A program made the translations under genes and the position numbers. Source: an uncultured Sphaerochaeta sp. (GTDB lineage Bacteria > Spirochaetota > Spirochaetia > Sphaerochaetales > Sphaerochaetaceae). Taken from it: a DNA stretch of 64,000 nucleotides. Shown here in pieces: positions 26,384 to 38,372 of this stretch. Position 1 is the stretch's first letter, and every line of letters begins with the position of its first letter. The DNA lies in contig NZ_OY781873.1 of the NCBI RefSeq assembly GCF_963677075.1, positions 372,001-436,000 of the forward strand. The letters run 5' to 3'. Under the pieces are notes generated by a model that did not search any database, was not told the DNA's origin, and saw only the letters and a list, made by a program, of their open reading frames with translations.

Positions 26384-26635
26384 TTAGCGAGCGCGCTCGA
26401 CGATCTGCACGAGACGCCAGCACTTATCCTTGCTGATGTGGCGGCATTCCAAAACACGTACGGTGTCGCCGATATTTGCCTCGTTCCTCTCATCATGTGC
26501 CTTTACCTTTTTGGTAGTAGTCACATACTTTTTATACAGGGGATGCAGTCTTCTTGAGGAAACAGCAACGACAATCGTCTTATCCATCTTGTCACTGACC
26601 ACCCGGCCGGTAAAACTTTTTTTATTAGCTTCCAT
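26384..26635 (-). CDS. rpsQ: 30S ribosomal protein S17
   Basis: The 83-residue protein has [39 protein letters not shown] and the S17 signature [20 protein letters not shown]. It binds the 5' domain of 16S rRNA early in assembly. Confidence 0.97.
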   Translation of the reverse strand: MEANKKSFTGRVVSDKMDKTIVVAVSSRRLHPLYKKYVTTTKKVKAHDERNEANIGDTVRVLECRHISKDKCWRLVQIVERAR

Positions 26636-26650
26636 CTGAATCGCTCTCCC

Positions 26651-26857
26651 TTACTTTGCCACGTTCCGAATTCCAAGTTCATACTCACGAATTCGGGTAT
26701 TCACACGAGCGATGTTCCTCCTGACGGTACGAACAGCAAGTGGATTCTCCACATGTCCGAGCACTCTTCCCATACGAAGGTCGAAGTACTCCTTGTGAAG
26801 TTGCTCCTTCTTGGCTACCAGCTCGTCAAGGGTCAAATCTTTATATGAATTCTTCAT
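26651..26857 (-). CDS. rpmC: 50S ribosomal protein L29
   Basis: The 68-residue helical-hairpin protein starts at ATG 26857 ([20 protein letters not shown]), four bases after the rplP stop. The frame is open upstream to 26968 only as a shadow of rplP. The signature [20 protein letters not shown] is present. It lies at the exit tunnel. Confidence 0.95.
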   Translation of the reverse strand: MKNSYKDLTLDELVAKKEQLHKEYFDLRMGRVLGHVENPLAVRTVRRNIARVNTRIREYELGIRNVAK

Positions 26858-26861
26858 ACTC

Positions 26862-27278
26862 TTACTCCACTTCCCTTCTGGCGACAAACTTCGTCTTGAT
26901 CGGAAGCTTGGAAGCTGCGAGCTCCAAAGCCTCACGAGCGAGCTCTTCAGGAACGCCACCCATTTCAAACATCACAGCGCCGGTCTTCACGACAGCGACC
27001 CAACCTTCGGGGTTACCCTTACCGTTTCCCTGTCTGGTTTCAGCGGGTTTCTTGGTATAGGGCATGTCAGGGAAAATCCTGATCCATACCTTACCACCAC
27101 GCTTAATGTGACGGGTCATGGCGATACGGGCTGCCTCAATCTGGCGATTGGTGATCCACTTCGGCTCAAGTGCGAGCAAACCGAATTCACCGAAAGCAAT
27201 GGTAGTCCCGCGATGTGCAACACCATCAGTGGTGCCACGCTGTTTCTTTCTGTGTTTAATTCTCTTTGGACTAAGCAT
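26862..27278 (-). CDS. rplP: 50S ribosomal protein L16
   Basis: The 138-residue protein begins [15 protein letters not shown] and contains [20 protein letters not shown] and [20 protein letters not shown]. It supports the A-site region of the large subunit. Confidence 0.98.
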   Translation of the reverse strand: MLSPKRIKHRKKQRGTTDGVAHRGTTIAFGEFGLLALEPKWITNRQIEAARIAMTRHIKRGGKVWIRIFPDMPYTKKPAETRQGNGKGNPEGWVAVVKTGAVMFEMGGVPEELAREALELAASKLPIKTKFVARREVE

Positions 27279-27284
27279 GGCCTA

Positions 27285-27992
27285 CTAACTCCTTGCCTCA
27301 GCACCTTCGCTCTTGGTCGGCTTTCTCACCAAACCACCGGCGTCGTTCTTGACTGCACGATCGTAGATCTCACCGTTGTACACCCACACCTTGACGCCAA
27401 TGACACCAAAGGAGGTATTAGCTGTGGTGAATCCATAGTCGATGTCACTGCGCAGCGTGTGAAGGGGAATTCTTCCTTCCTTCATCCACTCCGAGCGTGC
27501 AATTTCTGCACCACCGATACGACCGGAGAGCCGGATCTTAACACCCTGAGCACCATTCTGCATTGCTTTGGAAACAGCCATCTTCATTGAGCGGCGGAAT
27601 GAACCACGACTCACGAGCTGTCTAGCAACGTTTAAGGCAATCAGCTGGGCATCAGCCTCTGGCTTCTTGATTTCCTTGATCTTGATCTGCACCTTCTTGT
27701 CAGAGAGTTTCTGGAGACGTGCTCCAAGCTTCTCGACATTTGCACCCTTGCTACCAATGATGATACCAGGACGGCTGGTGGTGATCACAATCGTAATGCG
27801 CTGGGGTTTACGGATGATTTCAACATCCGAAATCTCAGCACCCTGGACTTCAGGGCATTCAACCAAAGCCTTTCTCAGCTTCAGATCTTCATGCAGAGTG
27901 TCCGCATACTCCCTGGGGTCCACATACCATTTGGACTTCCAGGTCTTGTTGACTCCAAGACGGAGCCCAATAGGATTAACTTTCTGGCCCAT
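27285..27992 (-). CDS. rpsC: 30S ribosomal protein S3
   Basis: The 235-residue protein has GQKVNPIGLRLGVNKTWKSK, a type II KH domain with RPGIIIGSKGANVEKLG, and the S3 C-terminal domain (GVKIRLSGRIGGAEIARSEW, TSFGVIGVKVWVYNGEI). It starts immediately upstream-adjacent to the rplV stop. S3 lines the mRNA entry channel. Confidence 0.98.
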   Translation of the reverse strand: MGQKVNPIGLRLGVNKTWKSKWYVDPREYADTLHEDLKLRKALVECPEVQGAEISDVEIIRKPQRITIVITTSRPGIIIGSKGANVEKLGARLQKLSDKKVQIKIKEIKKPEADAQLIALNVARQLVSRGSFRRSMKMAVSKAMQNGAQGVKIRLSGRIGGAEIARSEWMKEGRIPLHTLRSDIDYGFTTANTSFGVIGVKVWVYNGEIYDRAVKNDAGGLVRKPTKSEGAEARS

Positions 27993-28367
27993 TTACTTCC
28001 TCACGCTTGCTTTTTCGTCAACGACGACGGTAATGTGTGACATCCTCTTAAGCAGAATATCCCGTCTTCCATGGGATCTCGGCCAGACTCTCTTGAGCCT
28101 TGGACCCTCGTTAACCTGCAACTCCTTGATCACAAGATTCTCTTCGTCGATCTTCTTGTTCTGATCAAGCGCATTTGCACAAGCGGATTGCAAAACTTTC
28201 AGAATCAAATTTGATCCCTTCTGAGGCATAGCCTCAAGAATTGCTACTGCTTCCACATACGACTTATTCCGAACAAGATTGGCGACCGGGCGAACCTTGG
28301 AAGGAGATACCATCAGAAATTTGGCAGTTGCTGAATAACCTTGTTTATCTTCCATCTTACTACCCAT
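27993..28367 (-). CDS. rplV: 50S ribosomal protein L22
   Basis: The 124-residue tunnel protein has FLMVSPSKVRPVANLVRNKS and the beta-hairpin end RLKRVWPRSHGRRDILLKRM. Two ATGs (28367 and 28355) are possible starts; the second has GGTAG just before it, so the N-terminus could be four residues shorter. Confidence 0.96.
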   Translation of the reverse strand: MGSKMEDKQGYSATAKFLMVSPSKVRPVANLVRNKSYVEAVAILEAMPQKGSNLILKVLQSACANALDQNKKIDEENLVIKELQVNEGPRLKRVWPRSHGRRDILLKRMSHITVVVDEKASVRK

Positions 28368-28372
28368 ACCGC

Positions 28373-28645
28373 TTACCCAACCTTCTTGTCGGAAGCATGA
28401 CCGCGGAAAATTCTGGTGGGAGAAAACTCACCGAGTTTATGTCCAACCAAGTTCTCCGTCACATATACTGGAATCCAGGTTTTTCCGTTATACACAGAAA
28501 TCGTGAATCCCACCATTTCAGGGATGATCGTAGAACAGCGGGAATAAGTCTTGATCATCTGCTTCTGATTAGTCTTAAGAGACTCCTGAATCCTCTTATA
28601 CAGTTTCTTTTCAATAAAAGGACCTTTTTTGATTGATCTAGCCAC
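28373..28645 (-). CDS. rpsS: 30S ribosomal protein S19
   Basis: The 90-residue protein begins (V/M)[14 protein letters not shown] with a GTG start at 28645, supported by AGGAG six bases ahead. It contains [20 protein letters not shown] and [17 protein letters not shown]. Confidence 0.97.
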   Translation of the reverse strand: MARSIKKGPFIEKKLYKRIQESLKTNQKQMIKTYSRCSTIIPEMVGFTISVYNGKTWIPVYVTENLVGHKLGEFSPTRIFRGHASDKKVG

Positions 28646-28654
28646 TTTCTACTC

Positions 28655-29479
28655 CTACTTCCGCTTCTTAACGATGAATGCACCGGAAGGTTTCTTCTTG
28701 GAACGGGTCTTTCCACCCTTTGCCGGCTTACCCCATGGGGAAACAGGGTTACGTCCTGCAGCAGTCTTACCTTCACCACCACCATGTGGGTGATCGATCG
28801 GGTTCATTGCTACACCACGTACCTTCGGCCGTCTTCCAAGGTGGCGACTTGCACCAGCCTTTCCGAGCGTGACGTTCATATGATCTTCGTTGCCAAGCTG
28901 CCCGAGGGTAGCGTAGCACTCACCAAACACCATGCGCATTTCGCCTGAAGGCAAGCGGAGGGTGACATAGTCTCCTTCCTTAGCAACCAGGGTAGCTCCC
29001 AAACCAGCGCTGCGGACAAGCTGTCCACCACGACCGAGGGTCAACTCCACATTATGCACCACAAGGCCAAGAGGAACTTTCTTCAAAGGAAGAGCATTTC
29101 CTACCTGAATTGGGGCTTCTGGTCCACTGATAACAGTGGTTCCAACCTTGATACCCCTAGGAGCAATCATGTAGCGCTTCTCACCATCGGCATAAAATAC
29201 CAATGCAATGTTTGCACTGCGGTTCGGATCGTATTCGATTGTCTTCACAACACCGGGAATCCCGTATTTGTCGCGTTTGAAATCGATAGTACGATATGCA
29301 CGCTTATGGCCACCGCCTCTACGGCGAACACTGATGCGCCCGAAGGTATCCCGACCTGCCTTTTTGTTAAGACCACTGGTCAACGACTTCTCAGGCTTGC
29401 TGGCAGTCAGCTCGCTGAAGACCAAAGTGGTCTTCTGGCGAAGGCCGGGAGTATTGGGCTTGTATGATTTAAGTGCCAT
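28655..29479 (-). CDS. rplB: 50S ribosomal protein L2
   Basis: The 274-residue protein is needed for subunit joining and peptidyl transfer. Landmarks are [31 protein letters not shown], and the near-universal [19 protein letters not shown] with the functional His, followed by [17 protein letters not shown]. Confidence 0.98.
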   Translation of the reverse strand: MALKSYKPNTPGLRQKTTLVFSELTASKPEKSLTSGLNKKAGRDTFGRISVRRRGGGHKRAYRTIDFKRDKYGIPGVVKTIEYDPNRSANIALVFYADGEKRYMIAPRGIKVGTTVISGPEAPIQVGNALPLKKVPLGLVVHNVELTLGRGGQLVRSAGLGATLVAKEGDYVTLRLPSGEMRMVFGECYATLGQLGNEDHMNVTLGKAGASRHLGRRPKVRGVAMNPIDHPHGGGEGKTAAGRNPVSPWGKPAKGGKTRSKKKPSGAFIVKKRK

Positions 29480-29493
29480 AATCCAACTTCTCC

Positions 29494-29796
29494 TTATACG
29501 CCTTCGATGGCCTGGATGGTATCACCCTTGGCCAGGGTTACGACAGCCTTCTTCCAGTTACCGGTGTTACCAAGGATGGAACCACCCTTACCGCGGGAAT
29601 ACTTTGGCTTGCCCTTCACAATCATCACGTTACAAGCTGCAACTTCAACACCAAAGAGCTCTTTAACAGCTGCCATGATCTGATACTTGTTGCTGTCCAT
29701 ACGGACCTTGAACGAATACTTCTTTGTTTCGCCCTCGCGAGCAAGATTGGTCTTCTCACTCAGAACGGGTTCAATAATAACTTGGTCTGCTCTCAT
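29494..29796 (-). CDS. rplW: 50S ribosomal protein L23
   Basis: The 100-residue exit-tunnel protein docks trigger factor and SRP. It shows [40 protein letters not shown] and [15 protein letters not shown]. Confidence 0.97.
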   Translation of the reverse strand: MRADQVIIEPVLSEKTNLAREGETKKYSFKVRMDSNKYQIMAAVKELFGVEVAACNVMIVKGKPKYSRGKGGSILGNTGNWKKAVVTLAKGDTIQAIEGV

Positions 29797-29807
29797 TTCC
29801 GGTCCCC

Positions 29808-30437
29808 TTATTTGTCGCCGTAGAATTCATTCAAATTCTTAGCAGCCCCTTCCAGAACCAGGAGCTTTCTCCCGTACAACAACTCCTTAGCAGAAAGCCT
29901 GTTGTAAGAAAGAACACGCAGGTACGGAATGTTCCTTGCAGCACGGCGCACCATTGCATCGTCATCTTTCAGGATCAGAATGGTTCTGCTCTCATCCTCG
30001 ACGAAGTTCTTAAGAATCTTATCAAGATCCCTGGTTTTGCCACTTTCGATGGAGAAATCCTCTACAACAACGAGACGATCCTCCTTGACTCCCATAGATA
30101 ACAGGCTTTTCATTGCAAGCCTCTTCATCTTCTTGGGGAGGGTAATACTATAATCGCGCGGCTTGGGCCCAAAAATCGTTCCACCACCAACTCTGACAGG
30201 GCTTTTCTTGTCACCGGCACGTGCGTTACCAGTACCCTTCTGTTTGTATGGCTTATTATTGCTGTATCTGACCTCTGCGCGGGTCTTAGTACTTGCAGTA
30301 CCAACACGGTGGTTTGCAAGCTCGCTGTTTACGGCATAATAAATGGTACCATCACTCACCTCTCTGTTGAATACTTCATCATTCAACACGAGGGTTCGGA
30401 CCTCTTTGCCGTCGATTGAAAAGACTTTCGTTTCCAT
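29808..30437 (-). CDS. rplD: 50S ribosomal protein L4
   Basis: The 209-residue protein has the extended tunnel loop ([39 protein letters not shown]). L4 can repress the S10 operon by binding its leader in gamma-proteobacteria; no homologous leader was recognised here. Confidence 0.97.
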   Translation of the reverse strand: METKVFSIDGKEVRTLVLNDEVFNREVSDGTIYYAVNSELANHRVGTASTKTRAEVRYSNNKPYKQKGTGNARAGDKKSPVRVGGGTIFGPKPRDYSITLPKKMKRLAMKSLLSMGVKEDRLVVVEDFSIESGKTRDLDKILKNFVEDESRTILILKDDDAMVRRAARNIPYLRVLSYNRLSAKELLYGRKLLVLEGAAKNLNEFYGDK

Positions 30438-30448
30438 ATATCTCGCCC

Positions 30449-31069
30449 CTACTTCTTGATCGCTTTCTTGACGATGACGACACTCTGGGCGGGGCCAGGG
30501 ATAGCACCCTTAACCATAAGGACCTGCATCTCTTCATCGACACGGACTACCTTCAGGTTCTGGACCGTCGTCCTCTCATTACCCATGTGGCCAGCCATCC
30601 GAGTACCTTTGAATGTGCGGGAAGGGGTGGAAGACATTGACGTACCGCCGATGTCGCGATGGAATTTGGAACCGTGGGTAGCACGACCGCCCTTAAAGCC
30701 ATGTCGTTTCATACCGCCGGCAAAACCCTTACCTTTAGAAGTCCCGGTGACATCCACAAAGGAGATGTCCTTAAATATATCCACGCCCAACACCTCGCCG
30801 ACTGCGACCTCACGGTCATAGTCACGGAATTCCATTACATGCTGCTTTGGTTCACATACTTCCTTGAACTGTCCAGCATATGGTTTGGTGATAGTGCTTT
30901 TCTTCTTGTCAATCGAACCCAATACAGCAGCAGAATATCCATTCTTCTCCTCATTGCGGTCCGAGACAACAACGTTGCCCTCTATTTTTATTACAGTCAC
31001 GGGTGTGAGCCTGCCTTGCGCATCAAACACCTGTGTCATTCCAACTTTTTTGCCGATAAGCCCTAACAT
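30449..31069 (-). CDS. rplC: 50S ribosomal protein L3
   Basis: The 206-residue protein starts [20 protein letters not shown] and carries the loop reaching the peptidyl-transferase centre ([40 protein letters not shown]). Confidence 0.98.
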   Translation of the reverse strand: MLGLIGKKVGMTQVFDAQGRLTPVTVIKIEGNVVVSDRNEEKNGYSAAVLGSIDKKKSTITKPYAGQFKEVCEPKQHVMEFRDYDREVAVGEVLGVDIFKDISFVDVTGTSKGKGFAGGMKRHGFKGGRATHGSKFHRDIGGTSMSSTPSRTFKGTRMAGHMGNERTTVQNLKVVRVDEEMQVLMVKGAIPGPAQSVVIVKKAIKK

Positions 31070-31086
31070 CTCTTACCTCAACTCTC

Positions 31087-31395
31087 TTACTGTTTAATCT
31101 CTACATCCACACCGGCAGGGAGCTCAAGCTTCATGAGGGCATCCATGACTTTTGATGTAGGATCCAAAATGTCAATCAACCTTTTGTGGGTTCTCATCTC
31201 AAATTGTTCACGAGACTTTTTGTTGACAAAGGGCGATCTCAGGACAGTGTACTTGTTGATACGGGTTGGGAGAGGTACAGGACCTGACACTGTAGCACCA
31301 GCCCTGACAACGGTATCTACGATAGCTTTTGAGCTCTGTTCAACCAGCTCAATATCAAAACCTCTCAGCCTAACTCGAATTCTCTCTTTAGCCAT
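31087..31395 (-). CDS. rpsJ: 30S ribosomal protein S10 (NusE)
   Basis: The 102-residue protein also works with NusG and NusB in antitermination. It has [40 protein letters not shown] and the loop [19 protein letters not shown]. Its ribosome-binding site GGAGGAAT directly follows the T-run of the tuf-rpsJ attenuator. Confidence 0.98.
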   Translation of the reverse strand: MAKERIRVRLRGFDIELVEQSSKAIVDTVVRAGATVSGPVPLPTRINKYTVLRSPFVNKKSREQFEMRTHKRLIDILDPTSKVMDALMKLELPAGVDVEIKQ

Positions 31396-31404
31396 TATTC
31401 CTCC

Positions 31405-31443
31405 AAAAAACGGGCCTTGCCACCATCATCTGATGATGGCAAG
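31405..31443 (-). terminator. terminator or attenuator between tuf and rpsJ
   Basis: On the minus strand CTTGCCATCAT pairs with ATGA and TGGCAAG (a 3-base bulge on one side), followed after GCCCG by TTTTTT (31410-31405). It would stop many transcripts after tuf and let a fraction continue into the S10 cluster. No separate strong promoter is seen before rpsJ, so read-through is likely needed. Confidence 0.65.
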
Positions 31444-31459
31444 ACATTCGTTGGTAACG

Positions 31460-32650
31460 TTATTCAACGATCTCGGTAACCTGACCGGAAGCAACGGTTC
31501 TACCACCTTCGCGGATAGCGAAGCGGAGTCCCTTGTCCATGGCAACAGGGTGAATGAGTTCAACATTGATGTCGGTGTGATCCCCAGGCAGAACCATCTG
31601 CTTGTCTTCAGGCAGGGTTACCGTACCAGTGATGTCAGTGGTGCGGAAATAGAACTGCGGGCGATAGCCGCTGAAGAATGGGGAGTGACGACCACCCTCG
31701 TCCTTGCTCAGTACGTATACAGTACCTGAGAACTTGGCGTGGGGATTGATGGACTTGGGCTTTGCCAGAACCTGGCCACGAACAACGTCCTTCTTGTCAA
31801 CACCACGAAGCAGTGCACCGATGTTGTCACCGGCCTGACCTTCGTCGAGCAACTTGTTGAACATTTCAACACCAGTAACAACAGTGTCACGGGTCTCACG
31901 GATACCAATAATGGAAGCAGGTTCGTTAACCTTGATGATACCGCGCTCGATACGACCGGTAACAACAGTACCACGGCCGGAGATGGAGAAGATGTCCTCA
32001 ATCGGCATCAAGAAGGGCTGGTCAACAGCACGCTCCGGAAGCGGAATGAAGGTATCCATAGCTTCAAGCAGCTCGTCAAGGCACTTGGTTTGTTCTGGAT
32101 CATCAGGATTGCTCATTGCATTGAAAGCAGAACCGCGAATGACAGGAGTATTTGCACCGTCGAAGCCATACTCATTGAGCAGGTCGCGCATTTCTTCTTC
32201 AACGAGGTCGATCAATTCAGGATCGTCAACCTGGTCAGTCTTGTTGATGAAAACAATCAAGCAAGGTACACCAACCTGGCGTGCGAGCAGGATGTGCTCT
32301 TTGGTCTGTGCCATAGCACCGTCAGTTGCTGCAACGACGATGATGGCGCCGTCCATCTGTGCAGCACCGGTGATCATGTTCTTGATGTAGTCAGCGTGTC
32401 CCGGGCAGTCAACGTGTGCGTAGTGCCTATTAGTAGACTGATACTCAACGTGTCTGGTGTTAATGGTAATACCACGCTCTTTTTCCTCAGGGGCGTTGTC
32501 GATTGAATCGTAAGCAAGTGCCTTATCGCCAAACAGCTTTGCACAGTGCATGGTAATTGCTGCGGTAAGGGTAGTCTTACCATGGTCAACGTGACCGATG
32601 GTGCCTACGTTTACGTGTGGCTTCGTCCTCTGAAATTTCTCTTTTGCCAT
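31460..32650 (-). CDS. tuf: translation elongation factor Tu
   Basis: The 396-residue GTPase brings aminoacyl-tRNA to the ribosome. The start is ATG 32650 ([20 protein letters not shown]), behind AAGGAGG; the frame opens further upstream. G motifs: [18 protein letters not shown] (as [10 protein letters not shown]) and SAF. Domains 2 and 3 follow ([25 protein letters not shown]). It lies between rpsG and rpsJ without fusA. Confidence 0.98.
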   Translation of the reverse strand: MAKEKFQRTKPHVNVGTIGHVDHGKTTLTAAITMHCAKLFGDKALAYDSIDNAPEEKERGITINTRHVEYQSTNRHYAHVDCPGHADYIKNMITGAAQMDGAIIVVAATDGAMAQTKEHILLARQVGVPCLIVFINKTDQVDDPELIDLVEEEMRDLLNEYGFDGANTPVIRGSAFNAMSNPDDPEQTKCLDELLEAMDTFIPLPERAVDQPFLMPIEDIFSISGRGTVVTGRIERGIIKVNEPASIIGIRETRDTVVTGVEMFNKLLDEGQAGDNIGALLRGVDKKDVVRGQVLAKPKSINPHAKFSGTVYVLSKDEGGRHSPFFSGYRPQFYFRTTDITGTVTLPEDKQMVLPGDHTDINVELIHPVAMDKGLRFAIREGGRTVASGQVTEIVE

Positions 32651-32926
32651 CATTTCCTCCTTGTGACATCCAATGTTAGTCACAAAAAATAATTAATATG
32701 TGCTCATAAAGGCCCAAAGCCTTTACCATTTCGATTGAGACAAACTAATTACAGGGAAACAAAACATAAGAGGATTCCAGAGGTCGGCAGGCCTGGAGGA
32801 CCCATCCTGACGACATAGTATAAGTTTATAAAAAACTTGGTACTGCCTGAAACCACCTTATCATTGCTCCAGCAATAATCGGTTTGGCTCTACATACTGC
32901 CACATAGACGTACCTATGCGGACACC
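32651..32926 (-). ncRNA. long structured 5' leader of tuf
   Basis: This 276-base stretch has no gene. In order of transcription it can form: CCGCATAG/CTATGTGG (start-proximal, one wobble), ATTGCT/AGCAAT, GTCGTCAGG/CCTGCCGAC (one mismatch), and a perfect TAAAGGC/GCCTTTA (32724-32706) with a T6 run 13 bases later. Together with the strong promoter this suggests control at the leader (attenuation, stability or a protein-binding site). No known riboswitch class was recognised. Confidence 0.45.
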
Positions 32927-32932
32927 TTTAGC

Positions 32933-32961
32933 AATATACGGGAAAGCAGTTTTTATGTCAA
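32933..32961 (-). promoter_or_regulatory. near-consensus sigma-70 promoter for tuf
   Basis: On the minus strand TTGACA (32961-32956, perfect) and TATATT (32938-32933, one change) are spaced 17 bases. It lies just after the rpsG terminator, so tuf and probably the S10 cluster are transcribed from here. Confidence 0.85.
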
Positions 32962-32991
32962 GCGATTAGGAATAATTCTATAAAGATAAAG

Positions 32992-33022
32992 AAAAACCGG
33001 CTCTTCACAGTGGAAAAGCCGG
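32992..33022 (-). terminator. intrinsic terminator after rpsG
   Basis: CCGGCT (32997-33002) pairs with AGCCGG (33017-33022), followed on the minus strand by TTTTTCTTT. A-rich sequence on the opposite side gives T-runs on the plus strand too. It closes the rpoB-rpsG transcript just before the tuf promoter. Confidence 0.7.
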
Positions 33023-33040
33023 CCTTTTTTGGTTTTTTTA

Positions 33041-33526
<486 letters not shown>

Positions 33527-33529
33527 TTA

Positions 33530-33904
33530 TCAAGCCTTAGGCTTCTTGGCGCCGTATTTGGAGCGGCTTCTCTTACGATCTGCAACACCAAGGGTATCCT
33601 TGGCACCACGAACAATGTGATAGCGAACACCGGGAAGGTCCTTGACCCTTCCACCACGAAGGAGTACTACCGAGTGCTCCTGCAGGTTATGTCCGATACC
33701 GGGGATATAGGCGGTAACTTCAATACCATTGGAAAGTCGCACACGTGCAACCTTTCTCAAAGCAGAGTTCGGCTTCTTCGGGGTTACGGTCATGACCCTG
33801 GTGCATACACCACGCTTCTGGGGACAACCTTCGAGGGCTGGGGACTTTGTCTTCTGGACAATGGTCTTTCTACCCTTTCTGATCAGCTGATTAATAGTAG
33901 GCAT
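33530..33904 (-). CDS. rpsL: 30S ribosomal protein S12
   Basis: The 124-residue decoding-centre protein starts at ATG 33904 ([13 protein letters not shown]); an in-frame extension to 33940 is not family-like. The lysines linked to streptomycin susceptibility are wild type ([11 protein letters not shown] and [12 protein letters not shown]). Confidence 0.97.
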   Translation of the reverse strand: MPTINQLIRKGRKTIVQKTKSPALEGCPQKRGVCTRVMTVTPKKPNSALRKVARVRLSNGIEVTAYIPGIGHNLQEHSVVLLRGGRVKDLPGVRYHIVRGAKDTLGVADRKRSRSKYGAKKPKA

Positions 33905-34054
33905 CTTATCGACACACTCCCTTTTCTTTCTTTGACCCACTGCTTCTCACAAACACAGGGATCTGCGCCACCCCTACGGGCAACACGTCATATGTAAAAT
34001 CCGTACCCAGCATGGACACAGCGGTGTGGTTTTACACGGTCCGGCAAGGCTGCA

Positions 34055-34074
34055 TATGCGCCAACAGGCGCATA
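34055..34074 (-). other. stem-loop directly after rpoC
   Basis: TATGCGCC (34055-34062) pairs perfectly with GGCGCATA (34067-34074) around a 4-base loop, only two bases after the rpoC stop. No T-run follows, so it is more likely an mRNA-processing or stability hairpin than a terminator. The rest of the 172-base rpoC-rpsL gap shows no gene. Confidence 0.55.
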
Positions 34075-34076
34075 GG

Positions 34077-37000
34077 TCAATCCTCGTCGGAATCGTCCAC
34101 ATCCACGGTATCACCCACGGATTTCATGTCTGCCAAATCTTCAACGTCAAATTCATCATCTGCAATCATCTCTTGGTGTCGTGAAGCCTTTACTGCATCA
34201 ACTCTCTGCTGCAGTCTCAGCAACTCCTCATCCTTGAGTTTAACATCGCGATAAAGACGCATACCAGTTCCCGCAGGAATCAGGTGACCGATAATGACGT
34301 TCTCTTTCAAACCACGCAACTCATCTTTACTACCAGCTATTGCTGCATTTGTCAAGACCTTGGTTGTCTCCTGGAAGGACGCCGCACTGATGAATGAGTC
34401 GATACTCAAGGAGGCTCGCGTGATACCAAGCAGCAGTGGCTGTGCAACAGCAGGCTCACCACCTTCGGTAATCACCCGGTCATTCTCCTCGAAGAACCGA
34501 TACTTGTCCACCTGCTGGCCGTGGATCAAATTGGTATCACCAACATGGACCACCTCGACCTTACGCAGCATCTGCCTGACAATAACTCCCAAGTGCTTGT
34601 CGTTGATCTGTACTCCCTGCATTCGATAGACTTCCTGAACTTCATCCACGAGGAAGGACTGCAGTGCATTCTCTCCAAGGATATCAAGGATGTCATGGGG
34701 ATCGACAGATCCATCACACAATGGCTCAGCAGCTTCGACAGAATCACCATCACGGACCAACAGGTTCCTTCCCATTGGTACCATATGCTTGTATTCATTA
34801 CCGAATGGGTCAGTTACCAAGATGGTACGCTTACCCTTTACGATATTGCCAAAGCTAATTAAGCCAGCAACCTGAGCAAGGATTGCAGCGTTCTTCGGCC
34901 GGCGAGCCTCGAACAGCTCACCAACACGGGGAAGACCACCGGTAATATCCTTCGTTTTGGTCCCTTCTTTAAGCAACTTGGCGAGAATCATACCCTTGTC
35001 AATCTTCACATTGTCCTGGGTCTGGATATACGATCCGCCAGGCAGCAAGTAGACTGCAAGAATATCTCCCTTTCCATGTTCCTCACTGGTAATCTCAATA
35101 CGAGGCTGCAAGGACTCAAGGCTATGCTCGGTAATCTTCTTCTCAATATTACCGGTTTCCTCATTCACCTCTTCAACCAACGTGGTTCCCAGCTTGATAT
35201 CAACAAAGTGGGAGAACCCTCCCTCTTCTGCAATAACCGGCTCACTGAACGGGTCAAATGTTACAAGCGGAGTTTTTGGTTCCAAATAGTCCCCACTCTT
35301 AACCATGAGCTCTGAACCAGCCTTCACCACCTGCGTGGTGGAGTGCCCGATCAAATAAACCTTGGACTCATATATTCTGACGGTTCCGTTCTCTTCACTT
35401 GCAACCACTTCCCCGTCCTTTTCATAGAACGGAGTACCCTTGGCTACAATATGGCCATCTTCAACAAGAAGCTTGTCGTAGGAGGATGCATCCATGATGG
35501 AGTTCACACGGAAGTATTCGATATGTCCCTTACGGGTGAACACTTCCATCTTGTCACTCTCACGAATAACCCTTGAGCCAGTAATGGCGCCGATGACAAT
35601 CGGATAGTTGAAGGTGAGCTTACTCTCCTCGGAACTGGTAGAAGCAGTACCACCAACGTGGAACGTACGCATGGTTAGCTGGGTACCGGGCTGGCCAATC
35701 GACTGGGCAGCGATGATACCTACAGCCTCACCGATTACTACCGGCCGGTTTGTGGCAAGGTTACGACCATAGCACTTGCGGCATACACCATGCTTTGCCT
35801 CACAGGTAAGCACAGTCTTCAGGAGGACCTGTTCAATACCAGCTTCCTCAATCTTTCGGGCAGTAATCTCGTCAATTTCCTCATTTGCAGTGGCGATAAC
35901 TTCACGAGTAAATGGATGCAAGACATCCTCTACCGGACAGCGCCCTACAATGCGGTCTGCAAGGTTCTCAACAATTTCATCACCATCCTTGAGTGCTCCA
36001 CGCCAAATACCATTGATGGTGTGACAGTCATCCTCATTGACCACAACGTCTTGGCTGATATCAACCAGACGACGGGTGAGGTACCCTGCCTCAGCAGTCT
36101 TCAATGCGGTATCGGAAAGGCCCTTACGAGCACCATTGGTGGAGATGAAGAACTCGATGATCGACAACCCTTCCTTGAAGTTCGATTTAATGGGGAATTC
36201 GATAACATCACCACTTGGCTTTGCCATCAAACCACGCATACCACCGAGCTGCCTGATCTGGGTCTTTGATCCACGAGCACCTGAGTCTGCCATGAGGAAG
36301 AGCGGGTTGAAGCCCTTCTGGCTGACCTTCAATTCCTTCATCAACTCATCGGTCAGCAAGTCATTGGTCTGTGTCCAAACCTCAATGACCCTGTTGTACC
36401 GTTCTTCCTGAGTGATATGTCCCTGACGATACTGGTCAAGAATCTTCTGCTGCTCTAGATTGGCCTTAGTCATGAGCTCTGCCTTTCCAGCAGGTACAAT
36501 CATGTCAGAGAGACCAATGGTAGCACCAAAGAAAGTTGCATATCGATATCCGAGGTCCTTGATGGAATCAAGCATATCAACAGCAATTGAGTTGTCATTC
36601 GCCTTCAGTGTATCACCGATAAGAGTCTTCAACTCCTTATCACCCATTGTAGTGTTCTGGAAAGGAACGCCTTCTGGGAGTGCTGCATTGAACAATACCC
36701 TTCCTGGAGTTGTCTCCAAACGGGTACCATCCTCGAATCTAAAGCGAATCTTTGCATTGTAGGAGAGCAGACCACTATCAATTGCCTGTTCCAACTCACC
36801 AATACTGGTATAGTACTTGCCCTCTCCAGGTGCGCCACTCATCTCACGGGTCAGATAGTTGATACCCATGACCATATCCTGTGAAGGGTATACGATTGGT
36901 TTACCATTTGCAGGGTCAAGAAGGTTGGTAACCGAGAGCATCAAGGTCCAGCATTCCAACTGGGCGGCATGAGTCAAGGGTACGTGCACAGCCATCTGGT

Positions 37001-38357
37001 CACCGTCGAAGTCAGCATTGTATGCATGACATACCAATGGGTGCAACTTGATGGCTTTGCCATCAACCAATACCGGCTCAAAGGCCTGTATACCAAGACG
37101 GTGAAGCGTAGGTGCACGGTTGAGCAATACAGGGTGGTCCTTGACGACATCGTCAAGAATCGACCAGACGGCATCCGTCTCTTCCTCGACCAGGCTCTTT
37201 GCCTTCTTGATATTGTAGACAACACCATCCTGTACCAACTTCTTCATGATGAAAGGCTTGTACAGTTCAAGGGCCATCTTGGAAGGAAGACCACACTGAT
37301 GCATCCTAAGCTCTGGACCGACAACGATAACGGAACGACCTGAGTAGTCAACACGCTTTCCAAGCAGGTTCTGTCTGAAACGTCCCTGTTTTCCCTTAAG
37401 CATGTCGGAAAGACTCTTGAGAGGTCTATTGCTTGCACCCTTGACCACTCTCTTTCTCTTGGAGTTGTCAAACAGCGCATCAACAGCCTCCTGCAACATA
37501 CGCTTTTCATTGCGGATGATGATATCAGGAGCATTAAGCTTGACCAAACGGTCAAGACGATTGTTTCTGTTGATGACCCTACGATAGAGATCATTGAGGT
37601 CACTGGTTGCAAATCTTCCGCCATCAAGCTGGACCATTGGTCTCAGATCTGGTGGAATAACTGGGATAACTGTAAGAATCATCCATTCAGGGCGGTTGCC
37701 ACTGTCACGGAAGTTCTCACATACCTCAATTCGCTTGAGCAGGCGCTTGTCAGCCTTGTCGGCTTTCTGGCGCATCTGTTCACGCAGTTCACGGCTGAGC
37801 TCTTCAAGATCAAGGTTCACAAGCAATTTACGTACTGCCTCTGCACCCATACCTGCCTCAAATGAGTCACCATACTGTTCACGGGCCTGCCAGAACTCTT
37901 CTTCACTGAGCAACTGCTTGGGCTTCAAGCTGGTATCCCCAGCATTGATAACCACATACTTTTCATAGTAGAGAACACTCTGCAGTGCATTACGGGAGAT
38001 ATCAAGCAACATGCTCATTCGGCTGGGAACTGAGCGGTAGTACCAAATGTGTGATACCGGAGCTGCCAGGGAGATGTGTCCCATGCGCTCACGACGGACC
38101 TTGGTGTTGGTTACTTCAACACCACAACGGTCACAAATAACACCCTTGTATCGAATCGATTTAAACTTTCCGCAGTAGCACTCCCACTCCTTGGTGGTAC
38201 CGAAGATTTTCTCACAGAACAGACCATCGCGCTCTGGGCGCAAGGTCCGGTAGTTGATCGTCTCCGGCTTCTTCACTTCACCATAAGACCAATCTCTGAT
38301 CTGTTCTGGTGAAGCCAGTTTTATCATGATGCTATCGAAATCTTGAATTTCCTTCAT
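34077..38357 (-). CDS. rpoC: RNA polymerase beta' subunit
   Basis: The 1426-residue subunit carries the zinc site ZBD1 (C60, C62, C75, C78 in [19 protein letters not shown]), the catalytic Mg site [12 protein letters not shown], the bridge-helix/trigger-loop region and the second zinc site [15 protein letters not shown]. The acidic C-terminal end ([19 protein letters not shown]) is an extension. The ATG at 38357 follows GGAGAAAT; the stop of rpoB is 15 bases upstream. Confidence 0.98.
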   Translation of the reverse strand: MKEIQDFDSIMIKLASPEQIRDWSYGEVKKPETINYRTLRPERDGLFCEKIFGTTKEWECYCGKFKSIRYKGVICDRCGVEVTNTKVRRERMGHISLAAPVSHIWYYRSVPSRMSMLLDISRNALQSVLYYEKYVVINAGDTSLKPKQLLSEEEFWQAREQYGDSFEAGMGAEAVRKLLVNLDLEELSRELREQMRQKADKADKRLLKRIEVCENFRDSGNRPEWMILTVIPVIPPDLRPMVQLDGGRFATSDLNDLYRRVINRNNRLDRLVKLNAPDIIIRNEKRMLQEAVDALFDNSKRKRVVKGASNRPLKSLSDMLKGKQGRFRQNLLGKRVDYSGRSVIVVGPELRMHQCGLPSKMALELYKPFIMKKLVQDGVVYNIKKAKSLVEEETDAVWSILDDVVKDHPVLLNRAPTLHRLGIQAFEPVLVDGKAIKLHPLVCHAYNADFDGDQMAVHVPLTHAAQLECWTLMLSVTNLLDPANGKPIVYPSQDMVMGINYLTREMSGAPGEGKYYTSIGELEQAIDSGLLSYNAKIRFRFEDGTRLETTPGRVLFNAALPEGVPFQNTTMGDKELKTLIGDTLKANDNSIAVDMLDSIKDLGYRYATFFGATIGLSDMIVPAGKAELMTKANLEQQKILDQYRQGHITQEERYNRVIEVWTQTNDLLTDELMKELKVSQKGFNPLFLMADSGARGSKTQIRQLGGMRGLMAKPSGDVIEFPIKSNFKEGLSIIEFFISTNGARKGLSDTALKTAEAGYLTRRLVDISQDVVVNEDDCHTINGIWRGALKDGDEIVENLADRIVGRCPVEDVLHPFTREVIATANEEIDEITARKIEEAGIEQVLLKTVLTCEAKHGVCRKCYGRNLATNRPVVIGEAVGIIAAQSIGQPGTQLTMRTFHVGGTASTSSEESKLTFNYPIVIGAITGSRVIRESDKMEVFTRKGHIEYFRVNSIMDASSYDKLLVEDGHIVAKGTPFYEKDGEVVASEENGTVRIYESKVYLIGHSTTQVVKAGSELMVKSGDYLEPKTPLVTFDPFSEPVIAEEGGFSHFVDIKLGTTLVEEVNEETGNIEKKITEHSLESLQPRIEITSEEHGKGDILAVYLLPGGSYIQTQDNVKIDKGMILAKLLKEGTKTKDITGGLPRVGELFEARRPKNAAILAQVAGLISFGNIVKGKRTILVTDPFGNEYKHMVPMGRNLLVRDGDSVEAAEPLCDGSVDPHDILDILGENALQSFLVDEVQEVYRMQGVQINDKHLGVIVRQMLRKVEVVHVGDTNLIHGQQVDKYRFFEENDRVITEGGEPAVAQPLLLGITRASLSIDSFISAASFQETTKVLTNAAIAGSKDELRGLKENVIIGHLIPAGTGMRLYRDVKLKDEELLRLQQRVDAVKASRHQEMIADDEFDVEDLADMKSVGDTVDVDDSDED

Positions 38358-38372
38358 CTGTATTTCTCCTGG

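Noticed and set aside
26811..27590. Plus-strand frame of 259 codons opposite rplP and rpsC
   Set aside because: Antisense shadow of ribosomal protein genes; no independent promoter or ribosome-binding site.
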